Virus record (IMG/VR): IMGVR_UViG_3300022743_000288
Span: 1-31,771 of that record
Origin: a virus
Strand: one strand, 5' to 3'
Length of the DNA stretch: 31,771 nucleotides
The translations under genes and the position numbers were made by a program. The notes below the pieces were generated by a model, which saw nothing but the letters and a program-made list of their open reading frames with translations, made no database searches and was not told the origin of the DNA. How positions within the stretch are numbered: the first letter of the stretch is position 1; the number at the start of each line of letters is the position of its first letter. Positions 20,627-29,600 of this stretch are shown here, in pieces.

Positions 20627-22056
20627 TACGCTACTTTCCCCGGCTCCGTGACGGCCGGCGGTTGCTCTTGGGATTGCTCATTGATGGCGGCAACCATGGC
20701 CGCCTTCACGTCGTCATCGGCCGCGTCGAACTCGGCTGCCGCGATGACCTGGCGCTTCTGCGCGAGCACGGCAGGCGGGAACCCGGTGGACTGCATCAGC
20801 GCGAGGATGTCCAGCTCGGCCGCCGAATCGACGAGGTTGAAATCGGTCGGCCACTCGACGGTGACGCGGTTTTCGGTGCCGAGCGCCCGGTGGAACATGG
20901 CCCACATCCGGCGCTCCAGCGACTGCATCCCGAGTGCGAAGCTCGCAAGGTCGGTGTTCAGGCGCTCGAACCTCAGCCGGCGCGCTACGCCGCTCTCCTG
21001 GGGACCGTCTCCGCTCGTGGCGTCATCCTGCGCGATGCGCTTGATGCTGGATTCCAGCGCCTCGATCACCCGCAGGTACACGTCGGCCGGCCCGCTGTCG
21101 GGCGAGACGAATGCCGGCGTGGCGCCGCCGTGGACGAGCATGCTGTGCGTGCCGATCGTGGCAGCCGTCTCCGCGGCGTTGAAGCTGTGGCGCTCCCCCT
21201 CCGGCACTTGCAGCGTCAGCAGGCTAAACGTCTGGCCCCGAAGGATCTCATCCAGCTCGCTGCGGGCGTTGAAGATGCGCCGGCTCAGGTCTGCGATCTG
21301 GGCGTACTTGCCGACGTGCGGGAAATCCTGTCGCGACTCGGTGAGCACCAGCACCGGACACTGACCGAATCCGTGCGGGCTGGAGTCGATGACGCGGTCG
21401 CCGAAGCGCAGAACCCACCCCTCGGCGTCATAGGTCAGCTCGCACGCCCGCATGGCTCCATCAGCTTCTTCGGCCACGCCCAGCGTGACGCGATCCACCA
21501 GACCTGTCTCGTCGTCCACCTCGATGTCAATCAGGGCCTCGGGCTTGATGGCTCGCAGCATGGGCACGATGCGCCGCTCTTGCTGGTCCCGCAGCGACTC
21601 GGCCGGCTCATCGCTCGGCATGTCGATCAGCAGCAGCATCGAGCCGCGAGCCTTGGCCTGGAGCGCGAACCCGACCCAGAACAGGTCCAGCGGGGTGCCG
21701 CGCATGTCGGCATCGCCGAGCATGAGCTGGGTCAGCGGAGCGTCCACGCCATCGCGCATCGGGCGGCGCCGACCCAGGTAGCCGACGAACCGCTCACACG
21801 CCTCGCGCAGGTGGTTCTCGTAGACCGCCACAGCGGCACGGGCCGCGAACTTCTCAGCCGACTCGCGGGGGTAGGGGACCAGGTGGCACGGGCCAGAGGT
21901 CTTCGGCACGCGGCGAGTCGCCGAGATCAGGTTGCCCTGCTGGTCGGTGGTGGTGAGTAGCTGGTCCTCCCACGTCACGCGCGGCGCAAAGCCGCCGCAG
22001 CCGTCGAACGCCTCCGCCAGGAAAGAAAAGCGCTGCTGCGCGGTCTTGAAGTCCAT
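20626..22056 (-). CDS. Portal protein (DUF4055-like)
   Basis: A 476-residue protein with portal-family character: YPRESAEKFAARAAVAVYEN early, VPEGERHSFNAAETAATIGT and SIKRIAQDDATSGDGPQESG in the middle (clip/stem region), and a helical C-terminus ending in an acidic-polar tail. It fits the DUF4055 portal-like group. ATG 22056 starts MDFKTAQQRFSFLAEAF; more N-terminal frame exists but is Arg/Ser-rich. No SD precedes 22056. It is transcribed opposite to the terminase and coat genes, a marked departure from the usual order. Confidence 0.82.
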   Translation of the reverse strand: MDFKTAQQRFSFLAEAFDGCGGFAPRVTWEDQLLTTTDQQGNLISATRRVPKTSGPCHLVPYPRESAEKFAARAAVAVYENHLREACERFVGYLGRRRPMRDGVDAPLTQLMLGDADMRGTPLDLFWVGFALQAKARGSMLLLIDMPSDEPAESLRDQQERRIVPMLRAIKPEALIDIEVDDETGLVDRVTLGVAEEADGAMRACELTYDAEGWVLRFGDRVIDSSPHGFGQCPVLVLTESRQDFPHVGKYAQIADLSRRIFNARSELDEILRGQTFSLLTLQVPEGERHSFNAAETAATIGTHSMLVHGGATPAFVSPDSGPADVYLRVIEALESSIKRIAQDDATSGDGPQESGVARRLRFERLNTDLASFALGMQSLERRMWAMFHRALGTENRVTVEWPTDFNLVDSAAELDILALMQSTGFPPAVLAQKRQVIAAAEFDAADDDVKAAMVAAINEQSQEQPPAVTEPGKVA

Positions 22057-22205
22057 CGCGGGACGTTCGCCCGAGGCGGTGTCAGCCAATCCGACGCAGT
22101 GGCACGGGCCGGCTAGAGCATCCGAACGAGATGCCGAGCGGGATGCGCGGCACGGCACCGGATCGCGTGATGCGAAGCGGACACCACACCAAACACTCAC
22201 CGCAC

Positions 22206-22889
22206 ATGGACCTGGACAGCCTCAAGGGCAAGACCATCGACGACGCCACCCTCGACGCGCTGAAGAAGCACGTCGGCGAGTTTTCGACCCGTGCCGAGAC
22301 GGCCGAGGAGAAGGCCCGCAAGGCGGCGAAGGAGTCCATCGACGGCCGCAAGGGCAAGGACGCCGCGATCTCCCGCCTCATGGAGGCACTGGGAATCGAC
22401 GAAATCGACCAGCTCGACAGCCTGCCCAGCCCAAAGGGTCAGGCGGACGCGATCAAGCAGTTCGAGGCCAAGCTGAAGCGCGCCGAGCGCGACCTGGGCG
22501 AGAAGTCCGCAGCGCTCGACGAGCTGACTGGCAAGTACGCCACCGAGCGCCGAGAGCGCGCCCTGGCGGCCGAGCTGGCCCGTCACCCCGTCCGCGAGGA
22601 CCGGATCGACGACCTCAAGGCGCTGGTGTCGATGCACCTGCACACCGAGGGCGACGACATCCTGTTCAGGGGCCGCGACGGCAAGACCGCGGCCTTCGCG
22701 GACGGCGTCGCCGCCTTCGTCAAGGCTCGACCCGACTACCTGCGCCCGGCCGGTGACGGCGCCCGAGGCGCTCCCGCCGGACGCCAGCAAGCGCCCGGCA
22801 CCAAGTCCATTACCCGCAGCGAGTTCGATGCGCTCGACCCGGGCAGCCGCATGGCTGCCATTCGCGGCGGCGCCGCCATCACCGACTGA
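22206..22889 (+). CDS. Scaffold protein
   Basis: A 227-residue highly charged helical protein preceding the coat gene. Starts MDLDSLKGKTIDDATLDALK; the centre is coiled coil (ETAEEKARKAAKESIDGRKG, FEAKLKRAERDLGEKSAALD), and the C-terminal part ends TRSEFDALDPGSRMAAIRGG. Size, charge pattern and position match phage scaffolds of P22-type coats. The start is uncertain: no SD precedes 22206, and upstream in-frame ATGs exist (22131, 22143, 22170). 149 bases separate it from the divergent portal gene. Confidence 0.85.
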   Translation: MDLDSLKGKTIDDATLDALKKHVGEFSTRAETAEEKARKAAKESIDGRKGKDAAISRLMEALGIDEIDQLDSLPSPKGQADAIKQFEAKLKRAERDLGEKSAALDELTGKYATERRERALAAELARHPVREDRIDDLKALVSMHLHTEGDDILFRGRDGKTAAFADGVAAFVKARPDYLRPAGDGARGAPAGRQQAPGTKSITRSEFDALDPGSRMAAIRGGAAITD

Positions 22890-22902
22890 TTGGAGCCACT
22901 GA

Positions 22903-24036
22903 ATGGCCAACACCATCACCGGGCTCATCCCGGACCTTTACGAGTCGATGGACATCGTCTCGCGCGAGCTGGTCGGGTTCATCCCAGCCGTCTCGCGTGA
23001 TCACGCCGTTGCGCGCGCCGCCGTGGGCCAGCAGGTCCGCAGCTTCGTCGTTCCGGCTGCCGTCGCCTCCGACATCACCCCCGGCGTCACCCCGCCCAAC
23101 GACGGCGACCAAGTCATCGGCAACATGCCGATGACCATCACCAAGTCGCGCCGGGTGCCGATCCGCATCAACGGCGAGGAGTCGCTTGCGCTGTCGAGCG
23201 GCCCCGGCTACTCGTCTGTCCGCGTCAACCAGATCGCGCAGGCAATGCGCGCGCTGACGAACGAGGTGGAGGCTGATGTAGCCGCCATCTTCCAGTACTC
23301 GTCGCGGGGGTATGGCACGCCTGGAACGACGCCGTTCGCAACCAGCCTGTCTGATACGGCGCAGGCGCGAAAGATCCTCGCGGACAACGGCGCCCCGATG
23401 ACGGACCTGCAGCTCGTCATCAACACTGCGGCTGGCGCCAACCTGCGCGCATTGGCGCAGCTCAACCGCGCCAACGAGGCAGCCGACACGTCGCTGCTGC
23501 GTCAGGGCGTGTTGCTCGACATCCACGGCTTCCAGATCCGCGAGTCGGCCCAGGTCAAGACCAATGTCAAGGGCACCGGCGCCAGCTACGTCACGTCCGG
23601 CGTGTCTGCGGTTGGAGCCACGTCGATCACGCTGGCAACCGGCACCGGGACCATCCTTGCCACGGACATGATCACGTTCGCGGGCGACCCGAACAAGTAC
23701 AGCGTGGTGACCGGTGTCTCAGCTCCCGGGGTGGTCACCATTGCCGCCCCCGGCCTGCTGACCAGCGCGGCCTCGGGCGTGGCCGTCACCGTCGTCAACT
23801 CGGCCGCGCAAAACATGGCGTTCGCACGCACCGCCATCGCGCTGGCCACCCGCCTGCCCGCACTGCCGGAAGGCGGCGACATGGCGGCCGACCGCACGGT
23901 CATCACCGACCCGCGATCCGGTCTGTCCTTCGAGGTCGCGCTGTACCGTCAGTACCGCCAGATCCAGTACGAGATCAGCCTGGCTTGGGGCGTCGCCATC
24001 CAGAAGCGCGAGCACCTCGTGATCCTGCAGGGCTGA
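22903..24036 (+). CDS. Major capsid protein, P22 coat-like
   Basis: A 377-residue coat protein. The opening DLYESMDIVSRELVGFIPAV, then AVARAAVGQQVRSFVVP and SDITPGVTPPNDGDQVIGNM match the P22 gene-5 coat family. The core continues through LRQGVLLDIHGFQI and ends SFEVALYRQYRQIQYEISLA. Residues about 225-300 (SGVSAVGATSITLATGTG, then MITFAGDPNKYSVVTG) are a Ser/Thr/Val-rich insertion that looks like a surface domain. GGAG lies 8 bases before the ATG. It follows the scaffold gene by 13 bases. Confidence 0.93.
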   Translation: MANTITGLIPDLYESMDIVSRELVGFIPAVSRDHAVARAAVGQQVRSFVVPAAVASDITPGVTPPNDGDQVIGNMPMTITKSRRVPIRINGEESLALSSGPGYSSVRVNQIAQAMRALTNEVEADVAAIFQYSSRGYGTPGTTPFATSLSDTAQARKILADNGAPMTDLQLVINTAAGANLRALAQLNRANEAADTSLLRQGVLLDIHGFQIRESAQVKTNVKGTGASYVTSGVSAVGATSITLATGTGTILATDMITFAGDPNKYSVVTGVSAPGVVTIAAPGLLTSAASGVAVTVVNSAAQNMAFARTAIALATRLPALPEGGDMAADRTVITDPRSGLSFEVALYRQYRQIQYEISLAWGVAIQKREHLVILQG

Positions 24037-24041
24037 TCGAC

Positions 24042-24227
24042 ATGGCCACCAGTAAACCCAACAAGTCGGCCGAGGTCGTGGACGCCGATCCCGCCCCGGA
24101 TGGTTGCATCTGGATGTTCAAGGCCGGCGAGGAGGGCGAAGAGCCCCAGCGCGCGGCGGTCAATGTCGCCTCGGGCTCCGTGGACGTGATGGCTGGCCTT
24201 GGCTGGCTGACCAAGCCGGACGCCTGA
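24042..24227 (+). CDS. Small 61-residue virion-region protein
   Basis: Starts MATSKPNKSAEVVDADPAPD, then GCIWMFKAGEEGEEPQR and MAGLGWLTKPDA. Acidic; no family recognised. It lies 5 bases after the coat stop with a weak SD, so it may be translated by coupling. A 58-base gap follows, with a GC-rich inverted element but no T-tract. Confidence 0.6.
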   Translation: MATSKPNKSAEVVDADPAPDGCIWMFKAGEEGEEPQRAAVNVASGSVDVMAGLGWLTKPDA

Positions 24228-24285
24228 AGAAACGCCGGCCCGGCGGCTCTACCCGGGCACTCAACACCCCAATCAAGGAGTCCTC

Positions 24286-24801
24286 ATGGACCAGACCCTC
24301 CTGCAGTTCATGCAGCACTACGCCGCCGCCACCGGCGCCGAGATCAAGAACGTCCTGGACGAAAAGGGCTACGCGATCATGGCGGACGTGAACGCCCAGA
24401 TCGCCGCACTGACCGGTCAGGACACCGCCATCCTGACGTTCCTGGAGAAGATCAAGCGCCTGGTGGATGCCGTTCCGGGCACGCCGGAATTCGAGGAAGG
24501 CTCGAACCTCTTCACCACGATCACCGAGAAGTTCGATGCTGCCCTGCTGGCTGCTGCTGATGCCAAGAACATCGCCACGGCCGCCACGCTGGCCGTGCAG
24601 CAGGTAGTCAACGACCTGTCTGCGCTGGCCCTGCGCGTCGTATCGCTGGAGGCCGAGAGCTTTGCCGCCCGCCGCGACATCAACGGCCTGCGCGGCGATG
24701 TTGACGGCCTGAAGGGCCAGCTCACCACGGCTTTCTCCGGCTTTGCCAACGTCTTCGGCGCCTTCTCGTCGGCCCTGCGCGGCCCTAGCTCGGGCGTCTG
24801 A
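24286..24801 (+). CDS. Coiled-coil structural protein
   Basis: A 171-residue protein with GGAG 5 bases before the ATG. Long helical heptad-like stretches (ALRVVSLEAESFAARRDING, LRGDVDGLKGQLTTAFSGFA) follow a helical N-terminus (MDQTLLQFMQHYAAATGAEI). No known domain. Between the coat and tail tube genes it could be a head fibre or a small virion protein. A 63-base gap to the tail tube gene holds only the SD. Confidence 0.6.
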   Translation: MDQTLLQFMQHYAAATGAEIKNVLDEKGYAIMADVNAQIAALTGQDTAILTFLEKIKRLVDAVPGTPEFEEGSNLFTTITEKFDAALLAAADAKNIATAATLAVQQVVNDLSALALRVVSLEAESFAARRDINGLRGDVDGLKGQLTTAFSGFANVFGAFSSALRGPSSGV

Positions 24802-24864
24802 TCGACGCCGACCCGGGACCCCTCACTGACCCCGGGCCACTCACACTGATACGGAGGTGGCTTC

Positions 24865-25842
24865 ATGCCGCGCTACGACAAAAACCGACTCCTGCTGTTC
24901 AAGGTCGAAGCCACCGCTGGCGTGGACGCTGCCCCTGTCGCCGCCACCGACTGCGTGCTGTTCGTCAACGACTTCGATGCCACACCCATCGATCCGACGT
25001 TCGCTCAGCGCAAAATCCAGTTCCCGTACTTCGGCGGGTCTCAGGATCTGCTGGCGGTGAGCTGCTCGCGGATCAAATTCACTGTCGAGCTGTGTACCTC
25101 TGGCGTGGCTGGAACCTCTGCGCCCTGGGGTGCGCTGCTGCAGTGTGCTGGCTTCTCGCTGTCCACGGGCCTCACCACGCCTTCGCGCGTCGAGAACTGG
25201 CCGGTGAGCCAGTACCTGAAGACGGGGACGTTTTACTTCTATGACGATGGCCACCTGACTAAGCTCACCGGGGCCATGGGCTCCGTGAAGATCAAGGCGT
25301 TGCACAAGGAGAACCCGGCCCTCGAATTCGAATTCGTCGGCGCCTACTCCGCCCCCACTGCGGCGGCGAATCCGACCGCAGCACTCGGAAGCTGGAAGCC
25401 TCCGGTCCCGATTGCCAAGTCCAACGTGATCAAGGACATCACGCTCGGCTGCAGCTACGCCGCCGGCGCGCTGACGGGTGGCACGACGTTCGATTCGTTC
25501 GGCCTGGAGATCGAGCTGGGCAACTCGCTCAAGTACTTCACCAGCAACGGCAGCGAGCGGGCCGAAATCACCGACCGTGATGCCAAGTTGTCTTTCGAGC
25601 TGGAGCTGTCGGCCGCCCAAGAGGTTCAGGCTGGCATCGACATCGCGGCGAACACCACCACCAGCCTTGGCTTCACCTTCGGCCTCGCTGGCGCCGGCAC
25701 CAAGATCATGCTGTACCTGCCGATGATCCACCGCAAGAGCTACAAGAAGAACAACCGGGACGGAATCCGTACCTGCAAGTTCGACGGCTGCAATGCCCTG
25801 CCCAAGTCCGGGAACGATGAAGTCGTTCTGATCCAGCTCTGA
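24865..25842 (+). CDS. Tail tube (major tail) protein
   Basis: A 325-residue protein of the siphovirus tail tube type: MPRYDKNRLLLFKVEATAGV, then a long beta-rich body (YFYDDGHLTKLTGAMGSVKI, TFDSFGLEIELGNSLKYF) and an ending HRKSYKKNNRDGIRTCKFDG. Size and position, immediately before the chaperone pair and tape measure protein, support this. Strong GGAGGT lies 6 bases before ATG 24865. Confidence 0.85.
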   Translation: MPRYDKNRLLLFKVEATAGVDAAPVAATDCVLFVNDFDATPIDPTFAQRKIQFPYFGGSQDLLAVSCSRIKFTVELCTSGVAGTSAPWGALLQCAGFSLSTGLTTPSRVENWPVSQYLKTGTFYFYDDGHLTKLTGAMGSVKIKALHKENPALEFEFVGAYSAPTAAANPTAALGSWKPPVPIAKSNVIKDITLGCSYAAGALTGGTTFDSFGLEIELGNSLKYFTSNGSERAEITDRDAKLSFELELSAAQEVQAGIDIAANTTTSLGFTFGLAGAGTKIMLYLPMIHRKSYKKNNRDGIRTCKFDGCNALPKSGNDEVVLIQL

Positions 25843-25855
25843 AGAAGGCGACGAC

Positions 25856-26218
25856 ATGACCACGTACAAGCTCGCCATCAGCGACACCATCGAATTCCAG
25901 GTCTCCGGCTCGATCCCGAGCGGATCCACAAAGACCCGCATCGCGCTCAAGCTGCGCGCCAAGCGGCTGAACATCACCGAGTACCGGGAGGCGCTCAGCG
26001 AGGGCTCGGCCATCTCGACTCGCGAATTCCTGTGCGAGAACATCACCGGCTGGTCCGAGCAGACGCTGGTGCAGGACGAGGACGGCAAGCCGGCCGCCTT
26101 CTGTGCCGAGGCGTTCGAGGTGCTGCTGTCGCTGGTCGGCATCGAGGGCGAGATCCTGCGCGCCTATGCCGAGGCCCTGGCCTTCAGCAGCACAGCGCAG
26201 GGCCGCGCAAAAAACTGA
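25856..26218 (+). CDS. Tail assembly chaperone, short form (lambda gpG-like)
   Basis: A 120-residue protein upstream of the tape measure gene (MTTYKLAISDTIEFQVSGSI, then FCAEAFEVLLSLVGIEGEIL). It ends at a TGA right after the slippery heptamer A AAA AAC (26209-26215), the arrangement for programmed -1 frameshifting. The short form should be made most of the time; the fused form includes the next ORF. Such chaperones coat the tape measure protein during tail assembly. Confidence 0.88.
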   Translation: MTTYKLAISDTIEFQVSGSIPSGSTKTRIALKLRAKRLNITEYREALSEGSAISTREFLCENITGWSEQTLVQDEDGKPAAFCAEAFEVLLSLVGIEGEILRAYAEALAFSSTAQGRAKN

Positions 26219-26616
26219 GCGAGGCGGCGCGCATCGCGGCGCGCGGGGAGTTCATTGCCGCCGATGACGACCAGCCGCCAGACGAGGAGCGCGAGCGAAT
26301 GGCGCGAATGCTTGCGCTGGTCGGACTCAGCCCAGAAGACACGGGCGAGCTACCGGTGACGCCGCTGGCGCAGGAGTGGCACCTGTGGCCCTGCAACCTG
26401 CACGCCTGGTCGATCTGGTGCAGGTTGCAGACCCAGTGGCGCGTCGGCGGCATGGGCTCGATCACCGGGCTCGATTACACGGCGGTGTGGGCCACGCTGG
26501 AGGGGCTGGCGGTGCGCAAGCGCCGCGAGGTGTTCGGTGTGCTGCAGGAGATGGAGCGGGCTGCGCTTGAGGTGTGGCGCGAGCGAGAGCAACAGCAACA
26601 GACCTCAAGTCGGTGA
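25856..26616 (+). CDS. Tail assembly chaperone, -1 frameshift fusion (gpGT-like)
   Basis: After slippage at A AAA AAC the ribosome continues at CTG 26215 in the -1 frame for 133 residues: LSEAARIAARGEFIAADDDQ, then ERMARMLALVGLSPEDTGEL and EWHLWPCNLHAWSIWCRL, ending ERAALEVWREREQQQQ. The fused product would be 253 residues. The downstream frame has no usable start of its own near the slip, which supports expression only by frameshift. The tape measure ATG follows the stop by 2 bases. Confidence 0.85.
26209..26244 (+). promoter_or_regulatory. Programmed -1 frameshift signal
   Basis: A AAA AAC in the correct phase at 26209-26215, then the short-form TGA (26216-26218), then a hairpin GCGCGC-ATCGCG-GCGCGC at 26227-26244, 11 bases downstream. 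This is the classical slippery-site-plus-structure layout. Confidence 0.85.
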
Positions 26617-26618
26617 CC

Positions 26619-29600
26619 ATGGCCAACGAACTGAAATTTACCCTCGTCCTCGACGGCAAGCAGTACACCGGCACGCTCGCCGCAGCCGAACAGGCCACCA
26701 AGCAGTTCACCGAGACGACGGCCGCCGGCAGCCAGCGCGCCAGCGAGGCGCTGCGCGGTATGGGTGGTGCCGCCGATACCGCTGCCGCTGGAGGTCGTCG
26801 CGCGGGCGAGGCGCTGCAGGGCATGACCGGGCAGGCCGCGGCAGCCGCTGCAGCCGCCACCAAAGCCGGCGATGCGCTGCGCCGCATGACGCAGGTGCAG
26901 AAGCTCGACGCCGCCCGCGACATCCTCAACATCCGCAGCTTCCACGACATCCAGCGCGAGATCGATCAAGTATCGGCAGCCTACAACCGGCTGGCCAACA
27001 GCGGCAAGCTGTCGGCTCAGGAGCTGGCCGTAGCCAACCAGGCGCACACCGCGAGCGTGGAGCGCCTGAAGGCCGAGATGGCCGGCATCTCCACGACGAT
27101 GACGCAGGCCGGCCATGCCGGTCAGGTGTCGGCAGGCCAGACCGCCGCCGCGTGGCGTCAGCTCCCGATGCAGCTACAAGACGTGGGCGTGTCGCTCGCG
27201 GGCGGCATGTCGCCGCTGCTGGTGCTGGCGCAGCAGGGGCCACAGATCACCAGCGCGTTCGGCGGCGTGCGCGAGACGCTGGTTGCCATGCGCGGCGCGA
27301 TCACGCCGCTGATGATCGGCGCAGCCGGTGCGGCTGCAGCGATTGGCTCCCTCGGCCTCGCGTACCTGCAGGGGGCGGCCGAGTCGCGCGCCTTCGAGCA
27401 GGCGCTGATCATGACCGGCGGGCGGATCGGCCTGACCTCCAACCAGCTTGGCGACATGTCTGCGCGCCTCGGTCAGATGGCCGGCATCACGCAGGGGCAG
27501 GCCGCCCAGGCGCTGGCCATGCTGGCGACGCAGACCGGCATCACTTCGGCCGGCATCGAGCGGATTGCCGCCGCTGCGCTGCGCATGGAGGCTGTCGGCG
27601 GCCCGGCTGTGTCAGAGACGGCGAAGGCGTTCAGCGAGCTGGCCAAGTCGCCGCTGTCGGCGTCGATCAAGCTCAACGAGCAGACCGGATTCCTGACGGA
27701 GTCGGTCTACAAGCAGATCCGCGCCCTCGAATCGCAGGGGCGGATGACCGAGGCCGCGAAGGTGGCGCAGGAGGCCTATGCCTCGGCGCTTGAGGCTCGC
27801 ATCCCCAAGCTGGAGGCCAACCTCGGCACGCTGGAGAAGGCATGGAAGGGCATCACCACGTTTGCCCGCGAGGCGTGGGACGCGATGTTGAACATCGGTC
27901 GAGAGGACACGCTGGATCAGAAGATTGCCGCCGCCAGGCAGAAGGTGGAAGACCTGCAGCGAGCAAAAGACGGCGGAGGTACGCGCGGCGGAAAACGCGC
28001 GAGCACCTTCGATGCCGAGATAGCTGCCGCACAAGCCCAGCTCGACGCCCTGACGGAGCAGCAGCGTGCCGCATCGCAAGCCGCCTCCGCCAAGGCGGCC
28101 GCCGCCGCCAAGGTGGACGCCCAGATTACCAACGACGGCGCCGCTGGCGACCGCATCCGTGCAGCCGCTGCCGCCAAACTCGCCGCTGACCTTGCTGAAA
28201 CCAAGGCCGCAGCCGATGCCAAGATCAGGGTGCAGCAGAACGCGGCCGATGCACTGGCTGGGCTGCGCGAGGCGGGGCTGATCGGCGAGCGAGATTTCCT
28301 GGTGCGCTCGGCCGAGATCGACCGCGCCCAGCTCACCCAGAAACGCCTCATCGCCGAGGAATCCATCAAGGCCGAGCAGGCCCGCCCACTGAAGGCCGAT
28401 GATGCCGCCGGGGCCGCACAGAAGCGCGCCGCACTGGCCGCACTGAACTCCGACCTCGCCGACATCAATAACCAGATCAACCAGAACCCGGCCGCGCTGA
28501 AGATCAAGCTCGGCGCGCTCGACCTGACCGACGCCCGCGCGTTGGCGCAGGAGTGGGCGCAGTCCTGGCAGCAGACCCAGGCGCAGGTCCAGCAGTTCGC
28601 CGACCAATCAGCCCGCGCCGCCGCACAGCTCATCACCGACCCCATGGCCCGCGCCCGCGCCGAGGCCGAGGTCAGTGCGACTGCCATTGAGCGCAGCGCG
28701 CAGCAGACCGGCCTGGCGTTGGACGTACTGATCAGCAAGCTGCGCGCAGATGGTCAGGCCGGTATGGCTGCTGTGCTGCAGGCCCAGCGAGACGCATCGG
28801 CGGCCGGTGCTGCCGATGCGGCCGATGCCGCCCGCAAGGCGCCAGACATGAAGATGGTCGACGAGCTACTGAAGCGCGACGTCGGCGCCCAGATGGCGAA
28901 CGGGTTCAACCAGGCGAGCCAGTCCATGTCGGCACTCGTCAACGGCTTCCGGTCGATGCTCAAGGTGCAGGAGGATTACACCCAGGCGCTCGCCACGCAG
29001 GGCCTTACCGAGGATCAGGTCGCCAAGCTCAAGCGCGGCCAGACCGCCGCCCAGCTGAACAGCTATGTGACGCTGGCCGGCGCAGCCAAGGGCATGTTTG
29101 CCCAGCACACCGCTGGGTACAAGGTGCTCGCCGCCACCGAGAATGCGTTTCGCGCTGCCGAAATGGTCGGCACAGCCCAGGCCGCATCCAGCAAGATCGC
29201 GCTGTGGTGGGCAAGCGCCACCGCGAAGGTGGCCGCCGTCACGACCGAGGCGGCGGCAGTCGTGACCGGACAGGGCGTCGAGACCGGCGCCGTTGCCGCT
29301 GGTGAGGCTGCCCGCAACACGATCAAGACGCCCGGCGTGTTCATGGCGTTCATGTCGGCGCTCGGTCCGTTCGGCATGGCGGCGGCCGGCGTCGCCATTG
29401 CCGCAGTTCTGGGCAGCGTCGGCGGCAAGGGTGGCTCCGTGCCATCCGCCGCAGATCGACAAGCGGCAAACGGCACCGGCACCGTTCTGGGCGACTCCGG
29501 CGCGAAAAGCGAGAGCATCGCCAACAGCCTAGATGCGCTGGCCGATGTCGACAAGCTGACGATGCAGTACAGCGCGCAGATGGCCGCCAGCCTGCGCAGC

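Noticed and set aside
20662-21960. Long plus-strand open frame opposite the portal gene, which would remove the inversion
   Set aside because: It reads as Arg/His/Gly-rich shadow sequence, while the minus frame has portal-like content and a TAATG coupling to its neighbour.
24802-24864. CCCGGG repeats in the gap before the tail tube gene, terminator-like
   Set aside because: The loop is long, no T-tract follows, and termination here would cut off the tail genes.
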